A stretch of 54,957 nucleotides of DNA from an uncultured Alphaproteobacteria bacterium (GTDB lineage: Bacteria > Pseudomonadota > Alphaproteobacteria > CAAHEQ01 > UBA3637). Each line of letters begins with the position of its first letter. The first letter of the stretch is position 1. The stretch lies in contig CALXVS010000008.1 in assembly GCA_944392145.1 (NCBI GenBank), forward strand, positions 1-54,957. The letters run 5' to 3'. The notes below the pieces were generated by a model that was not told the DNA's origin, made no database searches, and worked only from the letters and a program-made list of their open reading frames with translations. Positions 25,580 through 33,697 of this stretch are shown here, in pieces. The position numbers and the translations under genes are program-made.

Positions 25580-26995
25580 ATGAGAACAGCTTTTACAAAA
25601 ATTGTGGCGACCTTGGGGCCGGCCACATCGGGTAAAGATAAAATTAAAGCGTTGGCACTGGCAGGTGTCAACGTGTTTCGCATGAACTTTTCGCACGGCG
25701 ATTATCAAACGCATGCGGATAATTTGACCGCCATTCGTGAATTGGCGCGTGAAAACGGCACGCATTACAGTATTTTTGCCGATTTGCAAGGACCCAAATT
25801 GCGGGTTGGAACATTTAAAGCGGGCAAAATTCAGTTAAAAGAGGGGCAAGCCTTTCGCATGGATATGTCGGATGTGCCCGGGGATGAAACGCGGGTGGCG
25901 TTAATGCACCCCGAAATTTTTGCCGTATTGCATCCGGGCATGTTGTTGTTATTGAATGACGGGCAAATTCAACTGCGTGTTAATGATTTCGGATCTGATT
26001 TTGTGAACACGACGGTGATTGTCGGCGGGCCTTTGTCGGATCATAAAGGGGTAAACGTGCCCGATGTTACATTGCCTATTTCAGCCTTGACGGAAAAAGA
26101 TAAACGTGATTTGGCGTTTGCGTTGGAAATTGGTGCGGATTGGATTTGTTTATCGTTTGTGCAACAGCCCGAAGATGTGCTTGCCGCCCGCAAATTAATC
26201 GGGGATAAAGCCGGCGTGATTGTGAAAATTGAAAAGCCGGCGGCGTTGGCGCATTTGGATGAGATTATTGAATTGGCCGACGGGGTTATGGTGGCGCGCG
26301 GTGATTTGGGGGTGGAATGCCCGATTGAATCGGTGCCGGCATTACAGCGGCGAATTGTGGAACAATGCCGGCGTGCGGGCAAACCCGTGATTGTGGCAAC
26401 GCAAATGTTGGAAAGTATGATTTCGGCCCCGGTGCCGACGCGGGCCGAAGTGTCCGATGTGGCAACGGCGGTTTACGAAGGGGCCGATGCCGTGATGTTA
26501 TCGGCCGAAACGGCGGTGGGTGCCTATCCGGTTCAGGCGGTTTTAATGATGAAACGCATTATCACGAAAGTGCAAAAAGACCCCTATTTTGCGCAAGCCA
26601 TGGAGCGGTATTCCATGCCGCCCGATAAAACGATTGCCAGTGCGATTACATCGTCTATGGTGCAAATGATTAAAGTGTTGGAGCACCCGGCGTGTGTCGT
26701 GACGTATTCCGTTTCGGGTAAAACGACATTGCGCGCCGCGCGTGAACGGCCGATGATTCCGATTTTAAGCATGACCACCACCGAACAGGTCGCCAACCGG
26801 TTGGCGTTGGCATGGGGCGTTTACAGTGTTGTTGTCCCCGAATTAAAAGACATGGTAGAAGTAACGCCGATTGCCATTCAATCTGCGAAAGACGTGCATT
26901 TGGCCAAGCCGGGGGATGAATTGATTATCACGGCGGGGATTCCGTTTGCGAAAAAGGGGAACACCAATATTTTGCATGTGGCAACGGTTAAATAG
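25580..26995 (+). CDS. pyk: pyruvate kinase
   Basis: It converts PEP and ADP to pyruvate and ATP. Signatures are ATLGPATSG at the N-terminus, VFRMNFSHG, ADLQGPKLRVG, and the active-site segment VIVKIEKPAAL with the catalytic Lys. GVMVARGDLGVE and the ATQMLESM segment follow. The C-terminal domain is complete, and the total length of 471 residues is normal. Confidence 0.96.
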   Translation: MRTAFTKIVATLGPATSGKDKIKALALAGVNVFRMNFSHGDYQTHADNLTAIRELARENGTHYSIFADLQGPKLRVGTFKAGKIQLKEGQAFRMDMSDVPGDETRVALMHPEIFAVLHPGMLLLLNDGQIQLRVNDFGSDFVNTTVIVGGPLSDHKGVNVPDVTLPISALTEKDKRDLAFALEIGADWICLSFVQQPEDVLAARKLIGDKAGVIVKIEKPAALAHLDEIIELADGVMVARGDLGVECPIESVPALQRRIVEQCRRAGKPVIVATQMLESMISAPVPTRAEVSDVATAVYEGADAVMLSAETAVGAYPVQAVLMMKRIITKVQKDPYFAQAMERYSMPPDKTIASAITSSMVQMIKVLEHPACVVTYSVSGKTTLRAARERPMIPILSMTTTEQVANRLALAWGVYSVVVPELKDMVEVTPIAIQSAKDVHLAKPGDELIITAGIPFAKKGNTNILHVATVK

Positions 26996-27023
26996 CATTT
27001 TGAAAACAAGGAGAGCCCCCATT

Positions 27024-27239
27024 ATGATACAAGACAGTGTTCATACGGCATTTTTAAATCAATTGGTGAAACAGGCCGTTCCCGTAACTGTTTTTTTAAA
27101 CAGCGGTGTGCGCCTGCAAGGATACATCACGCATTTTGATGATGTCGCGTTTGTGCTTAGGCGTGAAACGCATGCGCAATTGATTTACACGGCGTCGGTT
27201 TCAAACATTATGCCGGCGGCGCCGATGGAATGGGAATAG
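27024..27239 (+). CDS. hfq: divergent Hfq RNA chaperone
   Basis: The start ATG 27024 follows AAGGAGAG and gives 71 residues with the Sm fold: Sm1 VPVTVFLNSGVRLQGYITHFDD, then FVLRRETHAQLIYTASVSNIMP. Hfq forms hexameric rings that pair small RNAs with mRNAs. The Sm2 hallmark YKHAIS is replaced by YTASVS. The Lys and His that contact U-rich RNA 3' ends on the proximal face are thus absent, and the rim arginine patch is poor (NQLVKQAVP). The C-terminal tail is minimal. Genome position just upstream of hflX supports the identity. Confidence 0.85.
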   Translation: MIQDSVHTAFLNQLVKQAVPVTVFLNSGVRLQGYITHFDDVAFVLRRETHAQLIYTASVSNIMPAAPMEWE

Positions 27240-27242
27240 GGT

Positions 27243-28109
27243 ATGTTTGCACGTTTAGGGCTGATGATTTGTTTGATTGTCGAGCCGTGCGTTGTTTGTG
27301 CCGGTAACGTGATTTTAATGATTGGGGACGGTATGGGAGAAAACCATGTGCGGTGTGCGACCGAATCGCGCGCCGTGTTGGGGGAGAATTTGCCCGTTCA
27401 GGGGCATGTGACAACCCGATCGGCGGACAGTGATATCACCGATTCGGCCGCTGCGGCAACGGCCTATGCCTGTGGTATTAAAACAAAAAACGGGTATTTG
27501 GGGGTGGATGCAAATCAAAAGCCGTGTCGCACGCTGGCGGAAAAGGCTTTGGAAAAGGGATTTTTCGTTGGTATTGCTTCAACAGATATGGAAACAGGGG
27601 CAACGCCGTCGGCATTTTATGCCCATGTGCCGAATCGGCATGAGGCCGATACCATCCGGCAATATTTGACGCAAGCGCGGCAGCATATGCGCATACAGGT
27701 TGCAGGTAAAAGTCTTTTGTCGGAAACAAATGCCCTGTTGGCGGCGGCCGCCGAATCGGGTAAGCCGTTTTTTATCATGCTTGAAGGGGCATTGATAGAC
27801 ACCAAGTCACATGAAAACAAGTTAGAGGCTATGAAAGATGCCCTGTTTGATTTTGACGCAGCCGTTCGGGCGGCTTTGGCATTTGCCGCTGTGCGTTCGG
27901 ATACAACCGTTGTTGTAACGGCCGATCATGAAACGGGCGGATTAACACCGGCATGCGTTTTTACAACACGCAAGCACACGGGGGCGGCGGTGCCGTTATG
28001 GGCCGCGGGAGTCCGGGCGGAATTGTTTAAAGGAACGCATGATAATACACAAATCAATCACCTGATTCACGGTATTTTGTTTGATAACACAAGGGAGCGG
28101 CCAAATTGA
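27243..28109 (+). CDS. secreted compact alkaline phosphatase
   Basis: The 288-residue protein has a signal peptide (MFARLGLMICLIVEPCVVCA). Alkaline phosphatase motifs follow: VILMIGDGMGENHV (metal-binding Asp), ITDSAAAATAYACG (nucleophile Ser after Asp) and VVTADHETGGLTPA (His ligands). It hydrolyses phosphomonoesters in the periplasm. Length is well below the ~450 residues of classical PhoA, so surface insertions are missing. It sits 3 bp after hfq and overlaps hflX, splitting the usual hfq-hflX pair. Confidence 0.88.
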   Translation: MFARLGLMICLIVEPCVVCAGNVILMIGDGMGENHVRCATESRAVLGENLPVQGHVTTRSADSDITDSAAAATAYACGIKTKNGYLGVDANQKPCRTLAEKALEKGFFVGIASTDMETGATPSAFYAHVPNRHEADTIRQYLTQARQHMRIQVAGKSLLSETNALLAAAAESGKPFFIMLEGALIDTKSHENKLEAMKDALFDFDAAVRAALAFAAVRSDTTVVVTADHETGGLTPACVFTTRKHTGAAVPLWAAGVRAELFKGTHDNTQINHLIHGILFDNTRERPN

Positions 28110-29386
28110 AAAATGCCGTTGTCATCTATCCGTATTTAAAGGGAACGACCGATATGCGGACACCGGCGGCCAAGTTGGCCGAAGTCAAGGCCTTGACAAA
28201 AGCGATTGATATGTCTGTGCCGTATGCCGAGGCGGTGGCGCTAAGTGAAATCAAAGCCCCCACGTATTTGGGTAAGGGAACCATTGACCGGTTGGCAGAT
28301 GTGATTCAAGAAAATAAAACCGAGGTTGTGGTTGTCGCTTGTCGCTTGTCCCCTTTACAGCAGCGTAATTTGGAAAAATTATGGCACACAAAGGTGATTG
28401 ATAAAACCGCCCTGATTTTGGAAATTTTCGGGGAGCGTGCCCGCACCAAAGAGGGTGTTTTACAAGTCAGGTTAGCCCATTTGGTCTATCAACGCTCACG
28501 CCTTGTCCGGTCGTGGACACATTTGGAACGGCAGCGCGGCGGGGCCGGTTTTTTGGGGGGACCGGGGGAAACGCAAATTGAATTAGATCGGCGCTTGATT
28601 GACGAAGACATTGTTAAAATCAAAAAGGAATTGGCGCAAGTCAAAAAAACGCGAGAGTTGCATCGCAAAGCCCGGCGGCGGGTGCCGTATCCCATTGTGG
28701 CCTTGGTCGGGTATACCAATGCCGGGAAGTCTACGTTGTTTAATAAATTAACCAAAGCGGATGTGTTTGCCAAAGACTTGTTGTTTGCCACATTAGATCC
28801 GACCATGCGGCAGGTGAAATTACCCGGCGGGCAAGTGGTTATTTTGTCTGACACGGTGGGGTTTGTATCCGATTTGCCGACCGAATTGGTGATGGCGTTT
28901 CGCGCGACATTGGAAGAAGTGCTTGAGGCGGACCTGATTGTGCATGTGCGCGATTTTTCCCACCCTGATACCGTGGCCCAAAAAAAGGATGTTGAGGCCG
29001 TTTTGTCGGATTTGGGGGTGAAAGACCAAGTGGACAAAGGTCTGATTGAAGTTTTAAATAAAATAGATTTGTTAGAGGAAGACGAGCAAAACCGTATTGT
29101 GACGGCCAAAAAACGGCAAGCCAATGAATGGCCCGTGTCTGCCAAAACAGGGCAGGGATTGGACGCGTTGTTATATAAGATTCAAGAAATGCTGTCGCAA
29201 AAGGATCAAACGGTGTGTTTGATGATTCCGGTGACGGATGGCGCCTCTTTGGCGCAGGTGTATCGTAAAGGGCGTATTTTGGAACGACGTGATACCGATT
29301 CGCATGTGTTGATTAAGGCCGTTTTACCGCCGCGGGATGTGCCCGCCTTTCAATCCGTTATCTGTCAGGAGGAAGCGCATGGCTAA
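28106..29386 (+). CDS. hflX: ribosome-associated GTPase HflX
   Basis: This GTPase splits stalled 70S ribosomes. The N-terminal HflX domain includes VIYPYLKGTTDMRTP and RLAHLVYQRSRLVRSW. A Gly-rich linker follows (RGGAGFLGGPGETQIE). The G domain has ALVGYTNAGKST (G1), LSDTVGFVSDLP (G3) and NKID (G4). The start is TTG at 28106, overlapping the stop of the phosphatase gene. It is preferred because VVIYPYLKGT is conserved in the family and AAGGGAG lies upstream. Confidence 0.94.
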   Translation: MKNAVVIYPYLKGTTDMRTPAAKLAEVKALTKAIDMSVPYAEAVALSEIKAPTYLGKGTIDRLADVIQENKTEVVVVACRLSPLQQRNLEKLWHTKVIDKTALILEIFGERARTKEGVLQVRLAHLVYQRSRLVRSWTHLERQRGGAGFLGGPGETQIELDRRLIDEDIVKIKKELAQVKKTRELHRKARRRVPYPIVALVGYTNAGKSTLFNKLTKADVFAKDLLFATLDPTMRQVKLPGGQVVILSDTVGFVSDLPTELVMAFRATLEEVLEADLIVHVRDFSHPDTVAQKKDVEAVLSDLGVKDQVDKGLIEVLNKIDLLEEDEQNRIVTAKKRQANEWPVSAKTGQGLDALLYKIQEMLSQKDQTVCLMIPVTDGASLAQVYRKGRILERRDTDSHVLIKAVLPPRDVPAFQSVICQEEAHG

Positions 29387-29795
29387 AAAGTTTCAGCGCA
29401 CAATTCAGGATTTTGAGTGCGATGTGTGTCAAACACATGTAAAAGGCAACGGATACACAAACCATTGCCCGTGTTGTTTATCCAGTAAGCATGTTGATGT
29501 GAATCCCGGTGATCGGGCATCGGATTGCCATGGGGTGATGTTGGCCGAATCGTTGGAAATTGAAAACGGCACCTATTTTATTGTGCAGCGGTGTGAAGCT
29601 TGCGGTCACACACGGCGCAACAAATCGGCTCCCGAAGATTCGTTTGAAGCGTTGTTGGCTCTGTCCAACGGAACAATAGCGGATTATCGCCGACAGTTGT
29701 TGCAACAAAAGGGGATCTTGCCACCCGATGAGCGGGGGCCAGCCTCTAAACCCGTGATCGGGGCAGCTTTGAAGCGCCGTTCTCGGGGGCGTTAA
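29379..29795 (+). CDS. RNHCP domain zinc protein
   Basis: The 138-residue protein starts at ATG 29379 (GGAGG just upstream), inside the end of hflX. It has CDVC, then TNHCPCCLSSKHVD, GDRASDCHGVM and CEACGH, the order of the RNHCP family of predicted zinc-binding proteins. In the family the first block reads RNHCP; here it is TNHCP. The C-terminus is basic. Function is unknown. The overlap with hflX suggests a translation-related role (inference). Confidence 0.83.
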   Translation: MAKKFQRTIQDFECDVCQTHVKGNGYTNHCPCCLSSKHVDVNPGDRASDCHGVMLAESLEIENGTYFIVQRCEACGHTRRNKSAPEDSFEALLALSNGTIADYRRQLLQQKGILPPDERGPASKPVIGAALKRRSRGR

Positions 29796-29796
29796 G

Positions 29797-29995
29797 GGGC
29801 AATAAAAGCGGAATTGGTTGTTGCCCGGATGCTCGCTTTCGCAAGCATGACGAAGAGGGAGGGGCAAGGATGACGACCGGGGAGGTGCCCGCGGGTGGTG
29901 GGTTCTTTCACGGGTGGGGACAACACCCCTTGCATCACCCGCAAAGTTTGACTTTAAGGCTTGACAGGGTCGGCCAAAGTGTGTATTTTATAAAG
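29797..29995. repeat. dispersed intergenic repeats upstream of tyrS
   Basis: This stretch holds copies of the dispersed element (CAATAAAAGCGG, then CGGATGCTCGCTTTCGCAAG followed by CATGACGA), then GAGGTGCCCGCGGGTGG, also found at 42730. Short frames crossing it are products of the repeats. No RNA gene was recognised. Confidence 0.65.
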
Positions 29996-30020
29996 AGTTT
30001 TTTTATGTGTAGGAGTTTTT

Positions 30021-31271
30021 ATGACACGGGATCTTTTTTCATATTTGGCTGAACGCGGTTTTGTGTATCAAACAACGCACGAATCGGATATCCGACGGGT
30101 GTTATCGGGGGAACCCGTAACCTTTTATTTGGGCATTGATCCCACGGCCGACAGCTTGCACATCGGGCATTTTTTCGCCTTGCGGATGTTTGGTTTATTG
30201 CAGCAGCATGGGCATCGCGGCATTTTGGTCATCGGCGGGGCAACGGCCTTGGTTGGAGATCCGACGGGAAAATCCGACATGCGTAAGATGCTGACCAAAG
30301 AGGATGTTGCCCACAATGTGCGTGAGGTAAAGCGTTTGGCTGCCCGGTTTATTCAAACCGATGGGGATAATCCCGCCTTGATTTTGGATAATTCCGAATG
30401 GATTAATGCCTTTTCTTATGTTGATTTCATGCGGCATGTCGGGGTGCATTTTAATGTGAACAAAATGTTGGCCTCGGATGCGTATGCCAAGCGGTTGGAA
30501 CAAGGGGGGCTCACCTTTTTGGAAATGGGGTATATGTTGATGCAGGCCTATGATTTCGTGTATTTGAATCGCACCTATGGGTGTTCTTTGGAAATCGGCG
30601 GGTCGGATCAGTGGGGCAATATTGTCGCCGGTGTAGAGTTAAGCCGCAAGATGAATCATTTGGCCGGCGGGACCTATGCCGATAAACCCGATACGTTTGG
30701 TTTGACGTGCCCATTATTGATGACGAAAGAGGGAAAGAAAATGGGCAAAACCGAAAACGGCACCCTGTGGGTGGCGCGGGATAAAACAACGCCCTATCAC
30801 TTTTACCAATACTTTTACAATACGGATGATGCCGATACGGCCATGCTGTTAAAATTATTTACGGACATTCCGACGGCCGATATTGATGCTTTGTGTCAAA
30901 AAGATATTATTGCCGCCAAAAAAGTCATGGCCTATGAAGTGACAAAACTGGTGCATGGTGCGGCCGAGGCCGATGCCGCGCTTCAAGCGGCCGGTGCGGT
31001 GTTCGGCGGAGGGGCTGATTTAAGTCAGGTGCCCTCTGTAACGTTGGATAAAAGCATATTAACGGCCGGATTAAATTGTGTGGAATTGGCGGTTCAAGCG
31101 GGGTTGTTCCCGTCCAAAGGGGAGGCGCGCCGGATGATTGCCCAGGGCGGTTTTTCCGTGGACGGCGCCAAAATAACCGCACCCGAAACGGTTGTTCGGC
31201 TGGCTGCGGGAAAAGAACATATCCTGCTTCAAAAAGGAAAGAAAACGTTTTTACGTGTTTTGGGGGAATAA
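30021..31271 (+). CDS. tyrS: tyrosine--tRNA ligase
   Basis: It charges tRNA-Tyr. The class I HIGH motif appears as ADSLHIGHFFALR (about residue 46) and the KMSKS loop as KMGKTENGTLW (about residue 237). The tyrosine-binding block is YMLMQAYDF with GGSDQWGN. The C-terminal S4-like RNA-binding domain is complete (FPSKGEARRMIAQGGFSVDG). It is a bacterial TyrRS of normal length (416 residues), monocistronic between repeat regions. Confidence 0.96.
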   Translation: MTRDLFSYLAERGFVYQTTHESDIRRVLSGEPVTFYLGIDPTADSLHIGHFFALRMFGLLQQHGHRGILVIGGATALVGDPTGKSDMRKMLTKEDVAHNVREVKRLAARFIQTDGDNPALILDNSEWINAFSYVDFMRHVGVHFNVNKMLASDAYAKRLEQGGLTFLEMGYMLMQAYDFVYLNRTYGCSLEIGGSDQWGNIVAGVELSRKMNHLAGGTYADKPDTFGLTCPLLMTKEGKKMGKTENGTLWVARDKTTPYHFYQYFYNTDDADTAMLLKLFTDIPTADIDALCQKDIIAAKKVMAYEVTKLVHGAAEADAALQAAGAVFGGGADLSQVPSVTLDKSILTAGLNCVELAVQAGLFPSKGEARRMIAQGGFSVDGAKITAPETVVRLAAGKEHILLQKGKKTFLRVLGE

Positions 31272-31529
31272 GGGCCTTTTTATGAAACGCGGGAGGATGT
31301 TGAATCCCCCCGCGGTTTTTATTTTGAACACCAATGCGATTGGAAAATACGCCGCATCAATGAACATGCCGAGTGCGGATCATCGGATGTATATTTAACG
31401 GTTTTGGAAATATGCACGGAAAAGCCTTTTTTCGGTGATAAAGATGCTTTTTTGGCGGTGTTTGCTTGTTGTTGTGCCAACGTTCTTGATACAGAAGATT
31501 TAAGTCGCATGTATGTCCTCCTCTTGTAA
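31272..31529 (+). other. open frame continuing in phase after tyrS; no start codon
   Basis: After the tyrS TAA the same frame stays open for 85 codons to TAA 31527. It has a protein-like composition (residues HQCDWKIRRINEHAECG, then DVYLTVLEICTEKPFFGDKD). No plausible start codon with a ribosome-binding site lies near its beginning. It may be a decayed gene remnant or chance. Between it and the terminator at 31616 nothing else is recognisable. Confidence 0.3.
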
Positions 31530-31615
31530 ACGGAAAGGTATTATTTCCGTTATCCTTATTTTACCGCGTTTTTTTCAGATTGTCAAAAAATTATGTGGAC
31601 GTAAAAAGGTGTCAA

Positions 31616-31645
31616 AAAACCGCCTTTTGTTTAAAAGGCGGTTTT
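31616..31645. terminator. terminator of rpsU (bidirectional)
   Basis: AAAACCGCCTTTT and AAAAGGCGGTTTT form a perfect stem with a 4-nt loop. On the minus strand it is followed by six T, just after the rpsU stop. Confidence 0.88.
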
Positions 31646-31660
31646 AAAGGCTTTGGCGTG

Positions 31661-31876
31661 TTAATACCCCTCGGCGTAAAAGCGTTTCCGTTTCATTTTA
31701 CGGGCCCGGCGAACACATTCGGTTTTTTTACGAAGTTTCTTTTCGGACGGCTTTTCATAATATCGGCGCAGTTTCATTTCGCGAAAGCTGCCTTCACGTT
31801 GCATTTTCTTTTTCAAAACGCGTAACGCCTGCTCAACATTATTGTCATGCACAATGATTGTAACGATGGGACTCAA
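31661..31876 (-). CDS. rpsU: 30S ribosomal protein S21
   Basis: This small basic 30S protein has the signature [18 protein letters not shown], then [17 protein letters not shown] and an Arg/Lys tail. The start is unusual. The frame's TTG at 31874-31876 abuts the Shine-Dalgarno GGAAGGAG with no spacer. Family proteins begin MVxIIVxDNN, which aligns with an ATC codon at 31865-31867, spaced 9 bases from GGAG. The next standard codon, GTG at 31850-31852, would remove conserved residues. Initiation at ATC is an inference; the coordinates given use the TTG. Confidence 0.9.
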   Translation of the reverse strand: MSPIVTIIVHDNNVEQALRVLKKKMQREGSFREMKLRRYYEKPSEKKLRKKTECVRRARKMKRKRFYAEGY

Positions 31877-31974
31877 CTCCTTCCAAAACTAAAAAAAAAG
31901 CTTAAAAACGGATTTTCCTATAGCATACTTTTTTAAAAAAAGCAAGTCTTTTTTTTTAAAAAGTTATCCTTATT

Positions 31975-32065
31975 TTTGCGGGGCGTCAACGTCAATAAAA
32001 GCGGTATTCATGTTACTGGATCCTCGCGTTCGCAAGGATGACCATCGGAGAGGTGTCGTAGGCGG
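31975..32065 (+). repeat. dispersed intergenic repeat copy
   Basis: TTTGCGGGGCGTCAACG, AAAAGCGGTATTCATGTTAC and GGATCCTCGCGTTCGCAAGG match elements at 42370-42440, 42500-42545 and (reversed) 11043-11110. The last block is an imperfect palindrome able to form a small hairpin. It abuts the left flank of invertible module B. Confidence 0.75.
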
Positions 32066-32109
32066 TGACAACATTCCCCATTCCCCCATAAAAACAACGT
32101 GTTAAAAGT

Positions 32110-32135
32110 GTTACAAAAAGGTTCCTTTTTTTGCA
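32110..32135 (+). repeat. 26-bp inversion site B-left, core TT at 32122-32123
   Basis: Half-site GTTACAAAAAGG, core TT, half-site CCTTTTTTTGCA. The inner half-site is the reverse complement of the inner half-site of A-right (192-203), as expected if the segment has flipped. Confidence 0.85.
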
Positions 32136-32254
32136 ACCGTTTTTTTATGTTTGTCTATAAAAAGTATAAAACAAAAGAATCCCTTAAGAATCAATCTGTT
32201 TTTTAAAAAATATCCGATAAGTCTTCTATCCGTTTGGACGGCGTTACAAAAAGG
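32124..32254. other. 131-bp invertible promoter segment, module B orientation
   Basis: This is the same segment as 73-203 but reversed relative to the downstream pilin gene; only the terminal half-site differs by 2 bp. The TATACT hexamer here points away from pilin B. A TTGCAA hexamer at the left end (32132-32137) now faces the gene, with TATAAA 19 bp after it. I infer that this is the opposite, perhaps OFF, state. Confidence 0.85.
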
Positions 32255-32268
32255 AACCTTTATGTTAC
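32243..32268 (-). repeat. 26-bp inversion site B-right, core AA at 32255-32256
   Basis: Half-site GTTACAAAAAGG, core AA, half-site CCTTTATGTTAC. The outer half matches A-right and the inner half corresponds to the inner half of A-left. The candidate -10, TACACT, at 32266-32271 lies across its edge. Confidence 0.85.
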
Positions 32269-32309
32269 ACTGATAAATGATTGTTTATCATGAATAAAGG
32301 GAGCGAGAT

Positions 32310-33665
32310 ATGAAGCAGGTGTTAAAGGCGCAAACGGTTCTATCCAGTGATGCCGGTCGGAGTATGGTAGAGATGCTGGGCACGTTGGCGATTATGGGCG
32401 TTTTAAGTATCGGAGGGATAGCGGGATATCGGTACGCGATGGATAAATATCGTGTGAACGAGACGATGGACGAGTTAAACCGTCGCGCGATTATGTATGC
32501 GATACAGTTGGAGCAGGGTGTGCCGGCCTCTGGGACGGTTTTAAGCAATGGTGAGTTTGGGCCCAAAACGACATTGGGTTATGGTGTGGAAGGGTATGTG
32601 TCGTCAGACACGGGATATTTTGAAATCGCGTTAAAGGAGGTGCCGAGTTCTGTTTGTCGGGGGTTGGTGCGAGATTATACGAGCCCGGTTTTAATAGACG
32701 TGAACGGGACGGAATATGAAACACCGTCGGATGAGTGGGAGGCCTGTGGGGAGGATGTTTTATCAGAGATGGCGTTTGTGTATACGCAAGATTTGGATGC
32801 GTCGGGTGATGTTCCGGAACGGGGTCAAGACGATCCGTTTTCAACCCCGTGTGAGGAAGGGTTCTATCATGACGTGAACACGGGCAAATGTGTGAAGGAT
32901 ACCGTATGCACGAACAAAGATCAATTTTTTGTCGGAACGCAATGTTATGATTGCCCGACCGAAGATAATCCCGTCGTCGATGTTTTTGGGTGGAGTGTAA
33001 CCAGTTGCGGAAAATGTTCGCACAATGTTGTGTCACCTTACATGGGTGGCTATGCTTGTTTATATTGTCCGGCACCGCGCGTGGCCTGCGAAGCCGTGTG
33101 TTGTGCCGAGGGGCAAGTATGTCGCGGAACGGTGTGGGGAACGGCCGAATGTGTCACACCCGCGTGCACAAGTGATTCGGATTGCACGGATGCTTCCACA
33201 CCGTTGTGTGATACGGTGACGGGACAGTGCTTTGCCGGGTGCCGGACGAATGATGATTGCCCGGATTCCAATACTTTTTGTGATTTAGATGCCAGTTCTA
33301 CTGGGAGTAGTTGCACGCAGGAGCCGGGACAAGGGAGATGTCGCAGTATTAGTAAACAGCCAGTTGGTGCGTATGTCGGCTCAAAAGATATTATAAATTG
33401 GTGGAGCGCACGAAACTTTTGTGATGCACTGGATAAAAGCATGATTGACATCAGCGGTAAATGTTCCAATTGGGCGGACATCAAGGCAAGTGGTTTTGGC
33501 ACCTGCACCGAGATGCAGATCAGCGGTGTCTCATCTAGCCATTATTGGACAAAAACATTGCGGAATTCTTGTCATGCGTTCGTCGTCAATCCGAACGATG
33601 GCTACGTGGGCGGCGACAAGCGGAACGTCTACGGCTACCAAGCCCTGTGTGAGGAGAGGGGATAG
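32310..33665 (+). CDS. cysteine-rich type IV pilin-like surface protein B
   Basis: The 451-residue protein has the prepilin signal AGRSMVEML (cleavage predicted after Gly16, Glu +5) and a hydrophobic helix like those of the proteins at 261 and 43081. A pilin-like domain follows. About residues 180-340 are Cys-rich (CxxC and CCxxGQxC patterns, repeated TSDSDC / TNDDCP blocks). The C-terminal domain has INWWSARNFCDAL, then YWTKTLRNSCHAFVV and a final GYQALCEE, resembling C-type-lectin-like folds. From about codon 405 the codons become GC-ending (GGC TAC GTG GGC GGC GAC), unlike the rest of the gene. Expression is probably set by the invertible segment upstream. GGGAG precedes the ATG. An orphan alternative tip lies downstream. 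Confidence 0.8.
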   Translation: MKQVLKAQTVLSSDAGRSMVEMLGTLAIMGVLSIGGIAGYRYAMDKYRVNETMDELNRRAIMYAIQLEQGVPASGTVLSNGEFGPKTTLGYGVEGYVSSDTGYFEIALKEVPSSVCRGLVRDYTSPVLIDVNGTEYETPSDEWEACGEDVLSEMAFVYTQDLDASGDVPERGQDDPFSTPCEEGFYHDVNTGKCVKDTVCTNKDQFFVGTQCYDCPTEDNPVVDVFGWSVTSCGKCSHNVVSPYMGGYACLYCPAPRVACEAVCCAEGQVCRGTVWGTAECVTPACTSDSDCTDASTPLCDTVTGQCFAGCRTNDDCPDSNTFCDLDASSTGSSCTQEPGQGRCRSISKQPVGAYVGSKDIINWWSARNFCDALDKSMIDISGKCSNWADIKASGFGTCTEMQISGVSSSHYWTKTLRNSCHAFVVNPNDGYVGGDKRNVYGYQALCEERG

Positions 33666-33697
33666 GTCCCATTGTATCAAAAGATAATTTGAATTGA

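Noticed and set aside
29870-30052. 60-codon frame ahead of tyrS
   Set aside because: It lies in dispersed repeats and overlaps the tyrS start in another frame.
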